Shown here: positions 7,627 to 16,879 of the stretch, piece by piece
How the letters are laid out: each line of letters starts with the position of its first letter
How positions within the stretch are numbered: the stretch's first letter is position 1
Source of the DNA: a virus
Direction: 5' to 3' (one strand)
Length of the DNA: 44,555 nt
IMG/VR virus record: IMGVR_UViG_3300030451_002132
Location: 1 to 44,555 of that record
Position numbers and translations under genes: made by a program
Notes under the pieces: model-generated
What the model was told of the DNA's origin: nothing
Seen by the model: only the letters and a program-made list of their open reading frames with translations
Database searches by the model: none

Positions 7627-9411
7627 ATGAAATTATGGGAAAAAGTAAATAATATAACTGGAAACGATACTAAGGCTAGATATTTAGTAGAGTACATTAA
7701 TGCTGGAGCTAAATTTATATTAGCATCACTACCTGAAAAGTTTTTATGGACTATTGCTTCTGAAGTAGAAGTTAATGGATTTGATACTAGCGGTGCTAGT
7801 GTTATAGGAAATGGTTCTTCTTTAGCTTACGATAAAATTTTAGCAGTATATCGTTTTGATAATGGTAAAAAAAGAATAGCTTCTGAAGCTCCTGATAATA
7901 GTATACACATATTTGACGAAGCTGATAGCTTGTTAACGGCTACTGAAATGTTTCCAAAATATTATAAATTAAGTGGTAAAATATATATTAAACCAGACCC
8001 TGATTATAATGCACACGTGGGGAGTGGTAATGCGTTTCAACATGCATATACGAACCTAGAAGGAAATACTGTTACAGTAGATTCTGAACAAGGTGATAAA
8101 GGAGTGATTGTTTATTCGGCTCCCCCAGTTATTGACGAGAATACAGATGATTGGATTCTTGCAGAATATGAAAACATAGCTATACTATATGCTTCTTCTT
8201 TAGATTATATGAGATTAGCTCAATATTATAGAGGACTATGTAAAACAGAAATAGATAAAATATTTAACACAACTATAGAGTCTTTTTCTAGTGAATTGCC
8301 TAGCGCTAGTCCTATATTTAGTTTTAGCGATAATGTTCCTTCTGGATTTAGCATAACAAGCACTTTGCCGAGTTTTAATTTTGCTGGAATTTTACCAACT
8401 GGTATTACTTTAACAAATTCTTTGCCTAGTTCTATAAATGTAACAAGTTCTTTACCTAATAGTTTAGTTTTAAGCAAATCTTTAGAAGACGATTATAATA
8501 CATCAACTTCTTTGCCTTCATACAATTCTGAATCTTTAGTTTTGAATTTAAGTAATTCTTTTGGAGATATAAATAATGCTGAATCAATATTAGAAAGCGG
8601 CTTTACTTCGGGAGATAGTAGTGCTAAAGTAAGTAAATCAGCTATACATTGGTTAGAAGACGAAGACCCAGAAATGGCAAAAGCTACAAGTGAAATTACT
8701 GAAATGGAATTAGGTATAGCAAAAGGAAGATTGGATGTTGAAAAAACTAATATAGAATCTTTTGCTCAAAAAGTAAATCAAAATACTAGCGTCTTTAATG
8801 CAAACTTAACTAAATATGCACAAGATTCTAGAACTGAAGCTGAAAGAATAAATTCTGGAGTAGCTAATTATCAAGCTGAAATACAAAAAGAAACACAAAG
8901 AATTAACGCTGATTTAGGCAAATATACAAATGAGTTGCAAAAAGAAGTGCAAAGAATACAAACAGATATAGCTAAATATCAATCTGAGCTACAAAAAGAA
9001 TCAGCAAATAAAAATATTGATACACAAAATTTTAGTGCAAAATTAAATGAATCAATGCAAAGATTTCAAGCAGATATAGCTAAATATCAATCAGAAATAC
9101 AAAAAGAAGCACAAAGAGTACAAATAGATTTACAAAATTATTCAGCTAAATTAAATGAAGCTAATATTAGGTATCAAGCAGACTCTAATGTTTTTCAATT
9201 AAAAATTGCTAAAGCAAATACTAAATTACAAGAATCTGGTATTAGATTAAACACAGCTAGTGCTTATACTCAAAAAAGCAGAGATAGTATTCAAACATCT
9301 CAATTATTTTTTCAAAGAGCTATAGGAGAATTACAAGCAATTACTGGTGCTATAGTAGCTCCTGAACAACAACAACAATCTCAAAGAAGAGAGCAAGGAG
9401 CAACATCGTGA
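7627..9411 (+). CDS. Head-tail adaptor-like protein with repeat and coiled-coil tail
   Basis: I start at ATG 7627 (SD CGGAGA); an earlier in-frame start at 7555 would run through the hairpin. The 594 residues fall into three parts. Residues 1-210 resemble a helical neck/adaptor domain (I-N-A-G-A-K-F-I, then a beta section and A-I-L-Y-A-S-S-L-D-Y). Residues about 219-300 hold Leu-Pro repeats every 10 residues. Residues about 350-580 form a long coiled coil with repeated Y-Q-x-E-x-Q-K-E and Q-R-x-x-x-D units. The place right after the capsid gene fits an adaptor that also carries a fibrous extension. Adaptor identity is inferred; the repeats are seen directly. Confidence 0.7.
   Translation: MKLWEKVNNITGNDTKARYLVEYINAGAKFILASLPEKFLWTIASEVEVNGFDTSGASVIGNGSSLAYDKILAVYRFDNGKKRIASEAPDNSIHIFDEADSLLTATEMFPKYYKLSGKIYIKPDPDYNAHVGSGNAFQHAYTNLEGNTVTVDSEQGDKGVIVYSAPPVIDENTDDWILAEYENIAILYASSLDYMRLAQYYRGLCKTEIDKIFNTTIESFSSELPSASPIFSFSDNVPSGFSITSTLPSFNFAGILPTGITLTNSLPSSINVTSSLPNSLVLSKSLEDDYNTSTSLPSYNSESLVLNLSNSFGDINNAESILESGFTSGDSSAKVSKSAIHWLEDEDPEMAKATSEITEMELGIAKGRLDVEKTNIESFAQKVNQNTSVFNANLTKYAQDSRTEAERINSGVANYQAEIQKETQRINADLGKYTNELQKEVQRIQTDIAKYQSELQKESANKNIDTQNFSAKLNESMQRFQADIAKYQSEIQKEAQRVQIDLQNYSAKLNEANIRYQADSNVFQLKIAKANTKLQESGIRLNTASAYTQKSRDSIQTSQLFFQRAIGELQAITGAIVAPEQQQQSQRREQGATS
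8299..8525 (+). repeat. Coding decapeptide repeat (S-L-P-x-x repeats)
   Basis: Within the adaptor-like gene, Leu-Pro (or Val-Pro) pairs recur at about residues 225, 238, 248, 257, 267, 277 and 297, mostly 10 apart, with a degenerate unit at 287. The consensus is roughly S-L-P-S-x-I-x-x-T-S. Such short-period Ser/Thr-rich units suggest a beta-structured or fibrous stalk. Confidence 0.75.
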
Positions 9412-9686
9412 AAATTTTAGAATTAATGGAAAGAGCAAACACTAGAGATACAAAATTAGTAATTGCTTTTATTAAAGACGCAATAAACAAAATACAATCT
9501 TCAAATGAAATATATACTAAAACTTCTAAATTAAGTATTGTAAAAAATCAAAGAGATTATGATTTACCTTTAGATTTAATTGCTATTAAACATATTAGTG
9601 TTTTAGATACTGAGGATGATAATAAATATAAAATTATTCAAAGATTAGCAAATGAACCAGTAGTTAGTGAGGACACAAATCCATGA
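9408..9686 (+). CDS. Small neck/adaptor-like virion protein
   Basis: A 92-residue protein starting at GTG 9408, whose start overlaps the upstream stop as GTGA; an AAGGAG SD lies just before it. The N-terminal half is helical (residues 1-35). The second half has the N-Q-R-D-Y-D-L-P-L-D-L-I-A-I-K pattern, a beta-turn motif common in small phage neck and connector proteins that start with helices. It overlaps the next gene by 4 bases. I infer a connector or head-completion role from location and pattern; there is no catalytic motif. Confidence 0.55.
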   Translation: MKILELMERANTRDTKLVIAFIKDAINKIQSSNEIYTKTSKLSIVKNQRDYDLPLDLIAIKHISVLDTEDDNKYKIIQRLANEPVVSEDTNP

Positions 9687-10144
9687 GTTATGATACAAAT
9701 AGAACATACGCTTATATACAAAGCGGAAAAAAATTAAGACTTTATAAAATAAGAAGAAGTTCTGGTAGAATTATTGATAATCAAGGTAGGGTTAAAGGTG
9801 GAGAATTTGATGATATTATATATCCAGATGAAGCAATTACTGATGGATTAAGAATTGAATATACTGCAATAGACAAACCTTTTACAGTTCAAAACCCAGA
9901 AACAACTGCTGATTCAAGTTTGAGTGAACCTACAAGCGTTGGTGAGTCAAGTTATATAAATTTAAATAGAATGTTAACTCTAGCAGTCGTAGATTATGTA
10001 CGTGCTATGATGGCTGAAAGACAAGGAGATATACAGGCAAAAGAGTACTATTTAAGAGAATTTCATAAAAAGGTTGCTGATAATGAAAGCAACAGAAACA
10101 AAATGTATATCGCAAATACGATAAAAACGTATGCGGTTAAATAG
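9683..10144 (+). CDS. Neck/virion protein partner, hypothetical
   Basis: 153 residues, ATG 9683 overlapping the previous stop (ATGA). It begins with beta-strand-rich sequence (R-L-Y-K-I-R-R) and ends with a helical segment including A-M-M-A-E-R-Q-G-D-I-Q-A-K-E-Y-Y, which resembles the C-terminal helix of adaptor proteins. Because the preceding 92-residue product looks like the N-terminal half of such a protein and this like the C-terminal half, the two may be one adaptor split into two overlapping genes. That is inference; function not proven. Confidence 0.5.
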   Translation: MSYDTNRTYAYIQSGKKLRLYKIRRSSGRIIDNQGRVKGGEFDDIIYPDEAITDGLRIEYTAIDKPFTVQNPETTADSSLSEPTSVGESSYINLNRMLTLAVVDYVRAMMAERQGDIQAKEYYLREFHKKVADNESNRNKMYIANTIKTYAVK

Positions 10145-10153
10145 GGGAATAAT

Positions 10154-10612
10154 ATGGCAAGAATAGATTATGCAATAAGTTTATCAGCAATACAATCTAC
10201 TACTCACGAAGGCGTAAGTGTAGAAAATTTAGATGCTGAAATTGGTAGAAGTTTAGGTGGTGGTAATTCATCAACTACTTGGGCAGGAAGTGCAATAGCA
10301 ACTCCGAATTGGACTGCAGCTGATGGTTGTATTTATTATGCAAGTGGTGATAGTAATAATACATTTGCAGTAGATAGTGGAGCTGATGGTTTATGGATTA
10401 AACATACTGGGTTCAATTTTGACGCAGGTGTTACTCCAAGTAGATTAGGAACTACCGCAAATACAGCTTTAGTAACTGTAACTGGAGCTAGTGATGTAAT
10501 TTGTAAATTAAAAGCTGGTGAAGCAATTTTTTTACCACAACCAAAAAATCAAACAATTACGTTTACAGATAATGGAACGGCAGCGGCTATGGAAGTCGTT
10601 GTATTAACTTAA
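10154..10612 (+). CDS. Beta-rich virion protein
   Basis: 152 residues, rich in Gly, Ser, Thr and Ala with few charged residues, typical of virion decoration or tail-associated proteins. An SD GGGGAAT precedes the ATG. The C-terminal half has beta-strand patterns (A-L-V-T-V-T-G, Q-T-I-T-F-T). A similar terminal pattern occurs in the next, 78-residue product (V-T-L-T-V-N-G, T-V-V-F-L-Y), so they may be related small beta domains. No enzymatic motif is seen. Confidence 0.55.
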   Translation: MARIDYAISLSAIQSTTHEGVSVENLDAEIGRSLGGGNSSTTWAGSAIATPNWTAADGCIYYASGDSNNTFAVDSGADGLWIKHTGFNFDAGVTPSRLGTTANTALVTVTGASDVICKLKAGEAIFLPQPKNQTITFTDNGTAAAMEVVVLT

Positions 10613-10624
10613 CAGGAGAAGAAC

Positions 10625-10861
10625 ATGGCAAAAGGACTTAATGATTATGCAGTACAGGAAAGTGTAGCTCCATACATCAAAGCGGTAGTTGCAACAACTA
10701 GCGACCAAGATGCGTGTAGAGCAGTTCACATGAAAGGCTCATCAGCAAACGTTACTTTAACAGTAAATGGTGTTGATGTAGTATTTTATTTGTTACAAGG
10801 ACACACATATCCAATTTGTGCTACAAAAGCAAGTGCTAACACAGTAGTATTTTTATATTAG
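10625..10861 (+). CDS. Small beta-domain virion protein
   Basis: 78 residues with a good SD (CAGGAGAA). The sequence alternates beta strands and ends with a hydrophobic strand (T-V-V-F-L-Y). A Y-x-L-L-Q-G-H-T-Y-P-I segment around residues 55-66 parallels C-K-L-K-A-G-E-A-I-F-L-P in the preceding protein. This looks like a short capsid- or tail-decoration domain. Unrecognised family. Confidence 0.5.
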   Translation: MAKGLNDYAVQESVAPYIKAVVATTSDQDACRAVHMKGSSANVTLTVNGVDVVFYLLQGHTYPICATKASANTVVFLY

Positions 10862-10870
10862 GAGTATATA

Positions 10871-11218
10871 ATGATTACCGCAGAACAATATCAAGATATA
10901 CAAATAATGCAAAATACTGATTTTGAAAACACTATAACATTTGAAGCTCCACATAATACTGGTGATTATGATTATAGGGTGATAATAGCTAAAGATTTTT
11001 CTTCAGCTGCTGATATTACATTAACTGTAGGTGCTGGACTAACTAAAACAAGTGCTACAGTTTTAACTATGACAATAGCAGATACAGTTACAGATGATTT
11101 AGCTGATAATTACGAAGGTGTTTGGGAGTTAGTATCTAAAAAAACTAGCGGTGGTAAATTAACAAGAGAGATACAAGGCGATGTTGTAGTTTCTCCTGGA
11201 TTGGTAACAGCTTGGTAA
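10871..11218 (+). CDS. Tail/baseplate-type beta protein
   Basis: 115 residues, SD AGGAGT. The N-terminal region (I-Q-I-M-Q-N-T-D-F-E-N-T-I-T-F) is a pattern often seen at the start of small beta-sandwich proteins in tail-fibre loci, followed by Y-R-V-I-I-A-K-D and two further strands. Its stop overlaps the next start as TAATG, tying it to the appendage operon. It probably forms or anchors part of the fibre base. This is inference from pattern and place. Confidence 0.55.
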   Translation: MITAEQYQDIQIMQNTDFENTITFEAPHNTGDYDYRVIIAKDFSSAADITLTVGAGLTKTSATVLTMTIADTVTDDLADNYEGVWELVSKKTSGGKLTREIQGDVVVSPGLVTAW

Positions 11219-11610
11219 TGGCTATTAGTGCAAAAGTATCAACTCCCGTAGAGGTTAAGACTAGCGTTGACAATCAAAGTGTTAACAAGTCCGTAGGCGT
11301 ACAAAATGCGTCTAAAGCCGATGATGCATTTACAATTGATGCTACTGAAATACCCATAACACTTACAGGAACAAATGCAAAGAATTTACAAGCGGCGGTA
11401 CAAGAAAATGTAGATGGAAGTGGAGTTATTTCAGCTTCAAATGTAACAACTTCAGATTTAACAAAATTAAGAAATATTACGGCTACTGCTTCTGAATTGA
11501 ATCAGTTAGACGATAAAGTAATAGGGGGAACAAGTAGCGATGATGTGGTAGATGTAAGTTCTAATCAAACATTGTCGAACAAAGTGATTGATAATGGAAC
11601 ATATACGTAA
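11218..11610 (+). CDS. Short appendage protein (tail-fibre associated)
   Basis: I start at ATG 11218 (TAATG overlap) rather than the upstream TTG at 11212, giving 130 residues. It is Ser/Thr/Val/Asn-rich. The stretch I-T-A-T-A-S-E-L-N-Q-L-D followed by Q-T-L-S-N-K-V-I-D-N-G-T-Y is a well-known tail-fibre pattern. The C-terminal I-D-N-G-T-Y-T closely resembles the end of the next product (I-D-G-G-T-Y), so the two may share a trimer-capping or docking end. It is probably a small fibre or adaptor for the larger fibres downstream. Confidence 0.6.
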   Translation: MAISAKVSTPVEVKTSVDNQSVNKSVGVQNASKADDAFTIDATEIPITLTGTNAKNLQAAVQENVDGSGVISASNVTTSDLTKLRNITATASELNQLDDKVIGGTSSDDVVDVSSNQTLSNKVIDNGTYT

Positions 11611-11623
11611 TTAAGGAAAAGAT

Positions 11624-12625
11624 ATGGCAAATACATTCCAAATAAAAAGACATTCAGACAACACGAATACTGATGCTCCTGGTAGTTTAGCCAATGGAGA
11701 ATTAGCGTTAAACCAGGCTAGTAAAAAGCTATATGTTGGTAGGCATAATAATTCTAGTGTTGAGGTATTTCATTTACCTACATTAGAAGATATTACTGCT
11801 GGTAATGGTATTAGCAAAACAGCGGCTTCTGGTAATTCAAACAATAACGCACAAACTCTTGCAGTAGATTTAACTGATTCAAATATATTTGCATCTACTA
11901 GTGCTAAAGGTATAGCTTCATTTGCAAGTGCAGACTTTTCTGTATCTAGTGGAGTAGTATCTATTGGCTCTCTTGGAACTTCGCAAATTGATGCTGACGC
12001 TATTACTAGTGCTAAGATTGCAGATGATGCTATTGGTAGCGAACATATTGCTGATGACGCAGTTGTATCTGCGGCTATCGCTGATGGAGCAGTAGATACT
12101 GCTAGATTAGCGGCGGATGCAGTAACTGGTGCAAAAATAGCTGATGACGCTATAGATAGTGAGCATATTGCTAATGGAGCTATTGATACAGCACATATTG
12201 GAAATGACCAAATAACTGCTGCTCTAATTGTAGACGGAATTGCTTTAGCTGGTAATTGTAGTTCAGTTGGTAATTTTACTGTAGGTGGAAATCTTACAGT
12301 AAATGGTACAACTACTACGGTTAATTCAACTACTACAACATTAGATGACCCTATTATGACTTTAGGTGGCGATAGCGCTCCAGGAAGTGATGATAATAAA
12401 GATAGAGGTGTTGAGTTTAGATGGCATAATGGAAGTGCGGCTAAAGTTGGTTTCTTTGGATATGATGATAGTACAGGAAAATTTACATTTATTGCTGACG
12501 CATCAAATTCAAGTGAAGTATTTAGTGGAACTGCTGGACCTGTAGCTTTTGGTGCTATTAATGGTACAACTTGTACCTTGACTGGTGCTTTGGATGGTGC
12601 TACCATTGATGGTGGAACTTATTAA
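11624..12625 (+). CDS. Tail fibre with decapeptide repeats
   Basis: 333 residues, SD AAGGAAA. The first about 50 residues (M-A-N-T-F-Q-I-K-R, then G-E-L-A-L-N and K-L-Y-V-G) match the N-terminal domain of major tropism determinant-like fibre proteins. Residues about 120-205 are tandem A-I-x-S-x-x-I-A-D-D units, typical of a fibrous stalk. The T-T-T-V-N-S-T-T-T-T-L-D-D-P region and a compact C-terminal domain ending G-A-T-I-D-G-G-T-Y follow. I infer a trimeric appendage for host attachment. It lies between two other appendage genes sharing its ends. Confidence 0.75.
   Translation: MANTFQIKRHSDNTNTDAPGSLANGELALNQASKKLYVGRHNNSSVEVFHLPTLEDITAGNGISKTAASGNSNNNAQTLAVDLTDSNIFASTSAKGIASFASADFSVSSGVVSIGSLGTSQIDADAITSAKIADDAIGSEHIADDAVVSAAIADGAVDTARLAADAVTGAKIADDAIDSEHIANGAIDTAHIGNDQITAALIVDGIALAGNCSSVGNFTVGGNLTVNGTTTTVNSTTTTLDDPIMTLGGDSAPGSDDNKDRGVEFRWHNGSAAKVGFFGYDDSTGKFTFIADASNSSEVFSGTAGPVAFGAINGTTCTLTGALDGATIDGGTY
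11990..12235 (+). repeat. Tandem 30-base coding repeats in tail fibre
   Basis: About eight imperfect 30-base units encode decapeptides of the form D-A-I-x-S-x-x-I-A-D. Most units keep the GCT/GCA-AT(A/T)-x-x-AGT spelling but have diverged. The low complexity also creates a long spurious reading frame on the other strand. Confidence 0.75.
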
Positions 12626-12636
12626 TAGAGGTTTAA

Positions 12637-15600
12637 GTGGCAAATACAATTAAAATTAAAAGAGGTACAAATCTCTCAAATGCTGGTACTCCAGCAGCTG
12701 GGGAACTTATATATAAAACTGATACCAATGCATTATATGTTGGAGATGGAACTACGGCGGCTACTGGACTTACTGCTATTACTGGAGGTGGAAGTGGAGC
12801 TGTAGATTCTATAGCTAACTTTTCTAACAATAGAGTTCTTACAGCATCTGATTCTGATTCTATTAACGGAGAAGCTAATCTTACTTTTGATGGAAGCACA
12901 TTAGCATTAACTGGAGATGAAACAATATCATCTTCATTAGTAGTAGGTGCAACTGCTAAAATAGCAACTACTGGTGGAACTGGTGCATCACAAGTATTAG
13001 GAACAGGAAATTCAGATACAGTATTTACCATAGGAAGATTTAGTAATAATACTGGTGTTGGACAAATTAATTTTTTCAAATCAAGAAATGGAACAATAGG
13101 TTCAAGCACAATAGTCCAAGATAATGATGGTATGGGTGCAATAGTTTGGGCAGCAGATGATGGAACTGATTTTGTATCTCACGCTGCAAAAATTGATGCA
13201 AGAATAGATGGAACACCAGGTGCAAACGATACACCAGGTAGATTAAGTTTTTATACAACTGCTGATGGAAGTCAAAGTGCAGTTGAAAGAATGAGAATAG
13301 ACTCATCAGGTAATGTAGGTATAGGAACTTCATCACCAAGTGTTAAACTTCAAGTAGCAGATACAAGCACACATTGTTTTATTAGAGTTAAAGGTGGAAC
13401 TGGTAGTTATGCAGGTATAGATTTTGGAGATAATGATGACGATGATATTTCAAGAATTAGGCACAATAATTCTGATAATAGTTTAGGTTTTTATACTAAC
13501 AATACCCTACAAGGAACTATTAATTCATCAGGTAATGTAATTTTAGAACAAGAATTATTTCTAAAAGACGATAAAGATTTAGTGTTAGGTAATGGTAGTG
13601 ATTTACAACTTAAACACGATGGAAGTCATAGTTATATTAAAAACACTACTGGAGATTTGTATATTCAACAACACACAGATGATAAAGATATTGTACTCCA
13701 ATCAGATGATGGTAGTGGAAATGTTACAGCATACTTAACAATAGATGGTAGTGCTACAAAAACAACACTACAAAAAGATTTAAGGGCAGATGATGATGTA
13801 AAGATACAAGTTGGAAGTTCAGGTGATTTTTATATGGTTCACGATAGTGGAACTGGACAAGGACAACTTATTAATGGAACAGACCATTTAGTTATTGTAA
13901 ATAATGCAGATGACCACGACATAATTTTAAAATCAGATAATGGTAGTGGTGGTACAACTGCTTACCTAACATTAGATGGTAGTGCTACATCTATTAAAGT
14001 TGCTAAAAATTTAGAATTAGCAGATAATGTTCGTTTACGAGTTGGTTCAAGTGATGATTTACAACTCTATCACGATACAAGCAATAGTTATATTACCAAT
14101 GCTACTGGCGATTTAGTTATAAGAAATGATGCTAATGATAAAGATATACTATTCCAAACTGATAATAATTATAATGATACAACTAGCTATATACAATTAG
14201 ATGGAAGTGCTAAATTTACTCACTTACTTACAAACACAGGAATTGCAGAAGGTAAAAAACTTTACTTTGATGGTGGTAGTGATACCTATATAACATCAGA
14301 TAGTGCAGATTTTATGCAATGTTTTGTAGGTGGTGTAGAAGCATTTCGAATTTTAGAAACAAGTAGTGTTGCATATTTTTATGCTCCTGATAGTGCATTT
14401 TTAGGAGCTGGTACAAGTATAGATTTTACAATGTCGCACGATGGTAGTAATAGTCATCTTACAAACAATACTGGACATTTATACATAAAGAACAATGCAG
14501 ACGACAAAGATATTATCTTACAATCAGACGATGGTAGTGGAGGACTTGCTGCTTACTTAACATTAGATGGTGGTGCTAATAAAATTATAGCAAATGAAAA
14601 TATAGACATAGTTACATCTAGCGATGAAATGATGAGATTTAAAAGAAGTGGTGCTGATGAAGTAAGTATAGAACAAGATAGTTCTCAATTATATTTTTAC
14701 AATAGAACAACAAGTAAAGTATTGTTCCTAATGTCTGAAACTGGTAGTGCAAAAGTAGGTTATAATACTAACCCTGTATTTGAAATAAGAAACACAGGCA
14801 CTAGTGGTGGTAATGGTGGGAGTTTAACATTTGGGCATAATCAAGATAGTTCAACAACAGCTATGGCAAGAATATCAGGTTATCTTGCAGATGGAAGTGC
14901 TGCAGGTAGAGCTGGACATTTAAGATTTTGGACTTCAAGAGCTGGTAGTGATGAACTTGCTATGCAATTACAAAATGATAATAAATTAAGATTATATCAG
15001 CCAGGAGATACAGGCGATTATTTCGAAACTGTGGTGCATGATGATTATGTTCAGCTTCATGTTGCTCATGGTAATTATATAAGAATAGACACTGACCATG
15101 GAAATTTAGATATGGGACCAATGAACTCAAGTTGGTGTCATTTTCAAACTGATAGAAACAAATTCTATTTTAATAAACAAATTACAGTAGATAGCGGTAT
15201 TATTACTTCGTATGATGAAGATTTAAGTTTAAGAAGAACAGATGCTAGTGCTGATAGAATAGATATTACAGCAGACTATACAAGAGTTATTGTAAATAGT
15301 AATGAAGAATTTAGAGTAGATGGAAGTGGGATATTAACTACTGGTATTACAAGAACAACTGATTATTTTCAATTAACTAAATCAGGTGCTACTAATTCTT
15401 TATTAAAAATAGTTAATAGTGGTTGGAGTAACGAAACCACTCATGATATTTTATATAATCATTGGCAATCAAATTTAGGAGATTATACTTATTTAAAATC
15501 TGCTGGTAATTCTACTTCTGGACATGGTATAGCTATGGTAGCAGATACTGTATTTGCAGTAGGAGATACAACTGTTGCAACTGGTGCTGTAACTAATAGT

Positions 15601-16878
15601 GCTACTGCTCCATTTACAGATACTTGGTTTACTGTTAATGGTAGTGGTAATGGAGCATTTAAAGGTAGCATTACTGCTAACGGCGGTAAACCAGTTATGA
15701 CTGAAAATGGTAGTTGGTTTGGAGACTTGGGAAGTAATGGATGGACTAGAGTATTTACTTTAGATAATGGTGGCGGAGTAATGTCTTGGGCATTAAAAAA
15801 TGGACAAATGTCTACAATTATAGATGGTAGTCATTTTGCTTATGAAGCTGGTACTAATCAAGGTGGAGGATTTTATAGTAGTTCTGATAGTAGTTATGCT
15901 AATGCTACTGGTATTGTTGCAAGTGGTGGAACATTATATGTTAAACAAGCTGATGGAACAAACGCTAGTTTATTTTCTACTGGAGATATAATTTGTAATT
16001 CAGGTTATATATCTGGACAAGGAAATGATTTAATGCTTAGAAGAACTACTAACAATGATGATAGAATTGTTATAGAAGCTTCTGAAACAAAGATTTATGG
16101 AGATGCGGTAGAAAGAGTAAGATTTGGTAGTTATGGTATTAGAAATGGATATAGTGGTAGTGAAGGTGGTCCAGTATATAGTTTTAAAGATGATACTGAT
16201 ACAGGTATTTGGAGGTCTGGTGGAGATACTATTGCTTTTTCTTGTGGCGGTACAAGAATGTTTACTATTGAATCTGGTGGTGATTTAGAATTAAGAAGCG
16301 ATGGTAGTTCTCAAGGTGCATATATACAAAGAGTAGGTGGAATACAATTTACTTGGGATAGAGATAGTTATGGAACAAATAATTATCATGCTATGGTTTG
16401 TGATAGTGATGATTTAAAAATAAATAGTTATCACAATGTTACTATAAATTTAGATACTAATGATAACAATGGTTCTGAAGCATTTCAAATTAGAAAACAT
16501 AATACTGGAATGACAAATGGTACATTGTTATTTCAAGTAGATGGAAGTGGTAATGTAGATGCAACAGCAGATGTTATAGCTTATTCTTCATCTGATAAAA
16601 GATTAAAAGATAATTTAAAACCAATTAGTAATTCATTAGAAAAATTACAAAAACTTACTGGATACGAATTTGATTGGAATGATAAGCAAGATACTTATGA
16701 AGGACATGATGTAGGTGTAGTAGCTCAGGAAGTAGAAGAAGTTTTACCTGAAGTAGTAGCAACGAGAGATAGTGGCTACAAAGCAGTTAAATATGAAAAA
16801 ATGATTCCTTTATTAATAGAGTCAATAAAGGAATTAAAAGAAGAAATAAATGGGCTCAAAAACAAACTAGGAGAATAA
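12637..16878 (+). CDS. Large tail fibre/spike with C-terminal S74 chaperone
   Basis: 1413 residues from GTG 12637 (SD AGAGG). The N-terminus (I-K-I-K-R-G-T, G-E-L-I-Y-K, A-L-Y-V-G-D-G) is the major tropism determinant-type attachment domain, like the preceding gene. The centre is a long beta-repeat region. The last about 95 residues are the intramolecular chaperone of endosialidase (peptidase S74): S-S-S-D-K-R-L-K-D-N at 1317-1326 and G-V-V-A-Q-E-V-E follow the family, and self-cleavage would be expected just before S1319, releasing the chaperone after trimer folding. It ends in a coiled coil. It probably binds the host surface. I see no recognisable glycanase active site. Confidence 0.9.
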   Translation: MANTIKIKRGTNLSNAGTPAAGELIYKTDTNALYVGDGTTAATGLTAITGGGSGAVDSIANFSNNRVLTASDSDSINGEANLTFDGSTLALTGDETISSSLVVGATAKIATTGGTGASQVLGTGNSDTVFTIGRFSNNTGVGQINFFKSRNGTIGSSTIVQDNDGMGAIVWAADDGTDFVSHAAKIDARIDGTPGANDTPGRLSFYTTADGSQSAVERMRIDSSGNVGIGTSSPSVKLQVADTSTHCFIRVKGGTGSYAGIDFGDNDDDDISRIRHNNSDNSLGFYTNNTLQGTINSSGNVILEQELFLKDDKDLVLGNGSDLQLKHDGSHSYIKNTTGDLYIQQHTDDKDIVLQSDDGSGNVTAYLTIDGSATKTTLQKDLRADDDVKIQVGSSGDFYMVHDSGTGQGQLINGTDHLVIVNNADDHDIILKSDNGSGGTTAYLTLDGSATSIKVAKNLELADNVRLRVGSSDDLQLYHDTSNSYITNATGDLVIRNDANDKDILFQTDNNYNDTTSYIQLDGSAKFTHLLTNTGIAEGKKLYFDGGSDTYITSDSADFMQCFVGGVEAFRILETSSVAYFYAPDSAFLGAGTSIDFTMSHDGSNSHLTNNTGHLYIKNNADDKDIILQSDDGSGGLAAYLTLDGGANKIIANENIDIVTSSDEMMRFKRSGADEVSIEQDSSQLYFYNRTTSKVLFLMSETGSAKVGYNTNPVFEIRNTGTSGGNGGSLTFGHNQDSSTTAMARISGYLADGSAAGRAGHLRFWTSRAGSDELAMQLQNDNKLRLYQPGDTGDYFETVVHDDYVQLHVAHGNYIRIDTDHGNLDMGPMNSSWCHFQTDRNKFYFNKQITVDSGIITSYDEDLSLRRTDASADRIDITADYTRVIVNSNEEFRVDGSGILTTGITRTTDYFQLTKSGATNSLLKIVNSGWSNETTHDILYNHWQSNLGDYTYLKSAGNSTSGHGIAMVADTVFAVGDTTVATGAVTNSATAPFTDTWFTVNGSGNGAFKGSITANGGKPVMTENGSWFGDLGSNGWTRVFTLDNGGGVMSWALKNGQMSTIIDGSHFAYEAGTNQGGGFYSSSDSSYANATGIVASGGTLYVKQADGTNASLFSTGDIICNSGYISGQGNDLMLRRTTNNDDRIVIEASETKIYGDAVERVRFGSYGIRNGYSGSEGGPVYSFKDDTDTGIWRSGGDTIAFSCGGTRMFTIESGGDLELRSDGSSQGAYIQRVGGIQFTWDRDSYGTNNYHAMVCDSDDLKINSYHNVTINLDTNDNNGSEAFQIRKHNTGMTNGTLLFQVDGSGNVDATADVIAYSSSDKRLKDNLKPISNSLEKLQKLTGYEFDWNDKQDTYEGHDVGVVAQEVEEVLPEVVATRDSGYKAVKYEKMIPLLIESIKELKEEINGLKNKLGE
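13657..14590 (+). repeat. 75-77-residue repeats in the large tail fibre
   Basis: Four related modules begin at residues 341, 418, 493 and 615 of the fibre (bases 13657, 13888, 14113, 14479). Each carries D-K-D-I-x-L-Q-S-D-D-G-S-G and then A-Y-L-T-L-D-G-S-A. The third is the most diverged. The first two intervals are 231 and 225 bases. Confidence 0.8.
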
Positions 16879-16879
16879 A

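Noticed and set aside
11770-12606. 278-residue open frame on the minus strand
   Set aside because: It lies opposite the repeat-rich tail-fibre gene and has a Ser/Ala/Pro/Val low-complexity composition caused by the repeats. No SD or gene context supports it.
12633-13109. 158-residue minus-strand frame
   Set aside because: It is a mirror of the tail fibre with Pro/Val-rich low complexity and no gene context.
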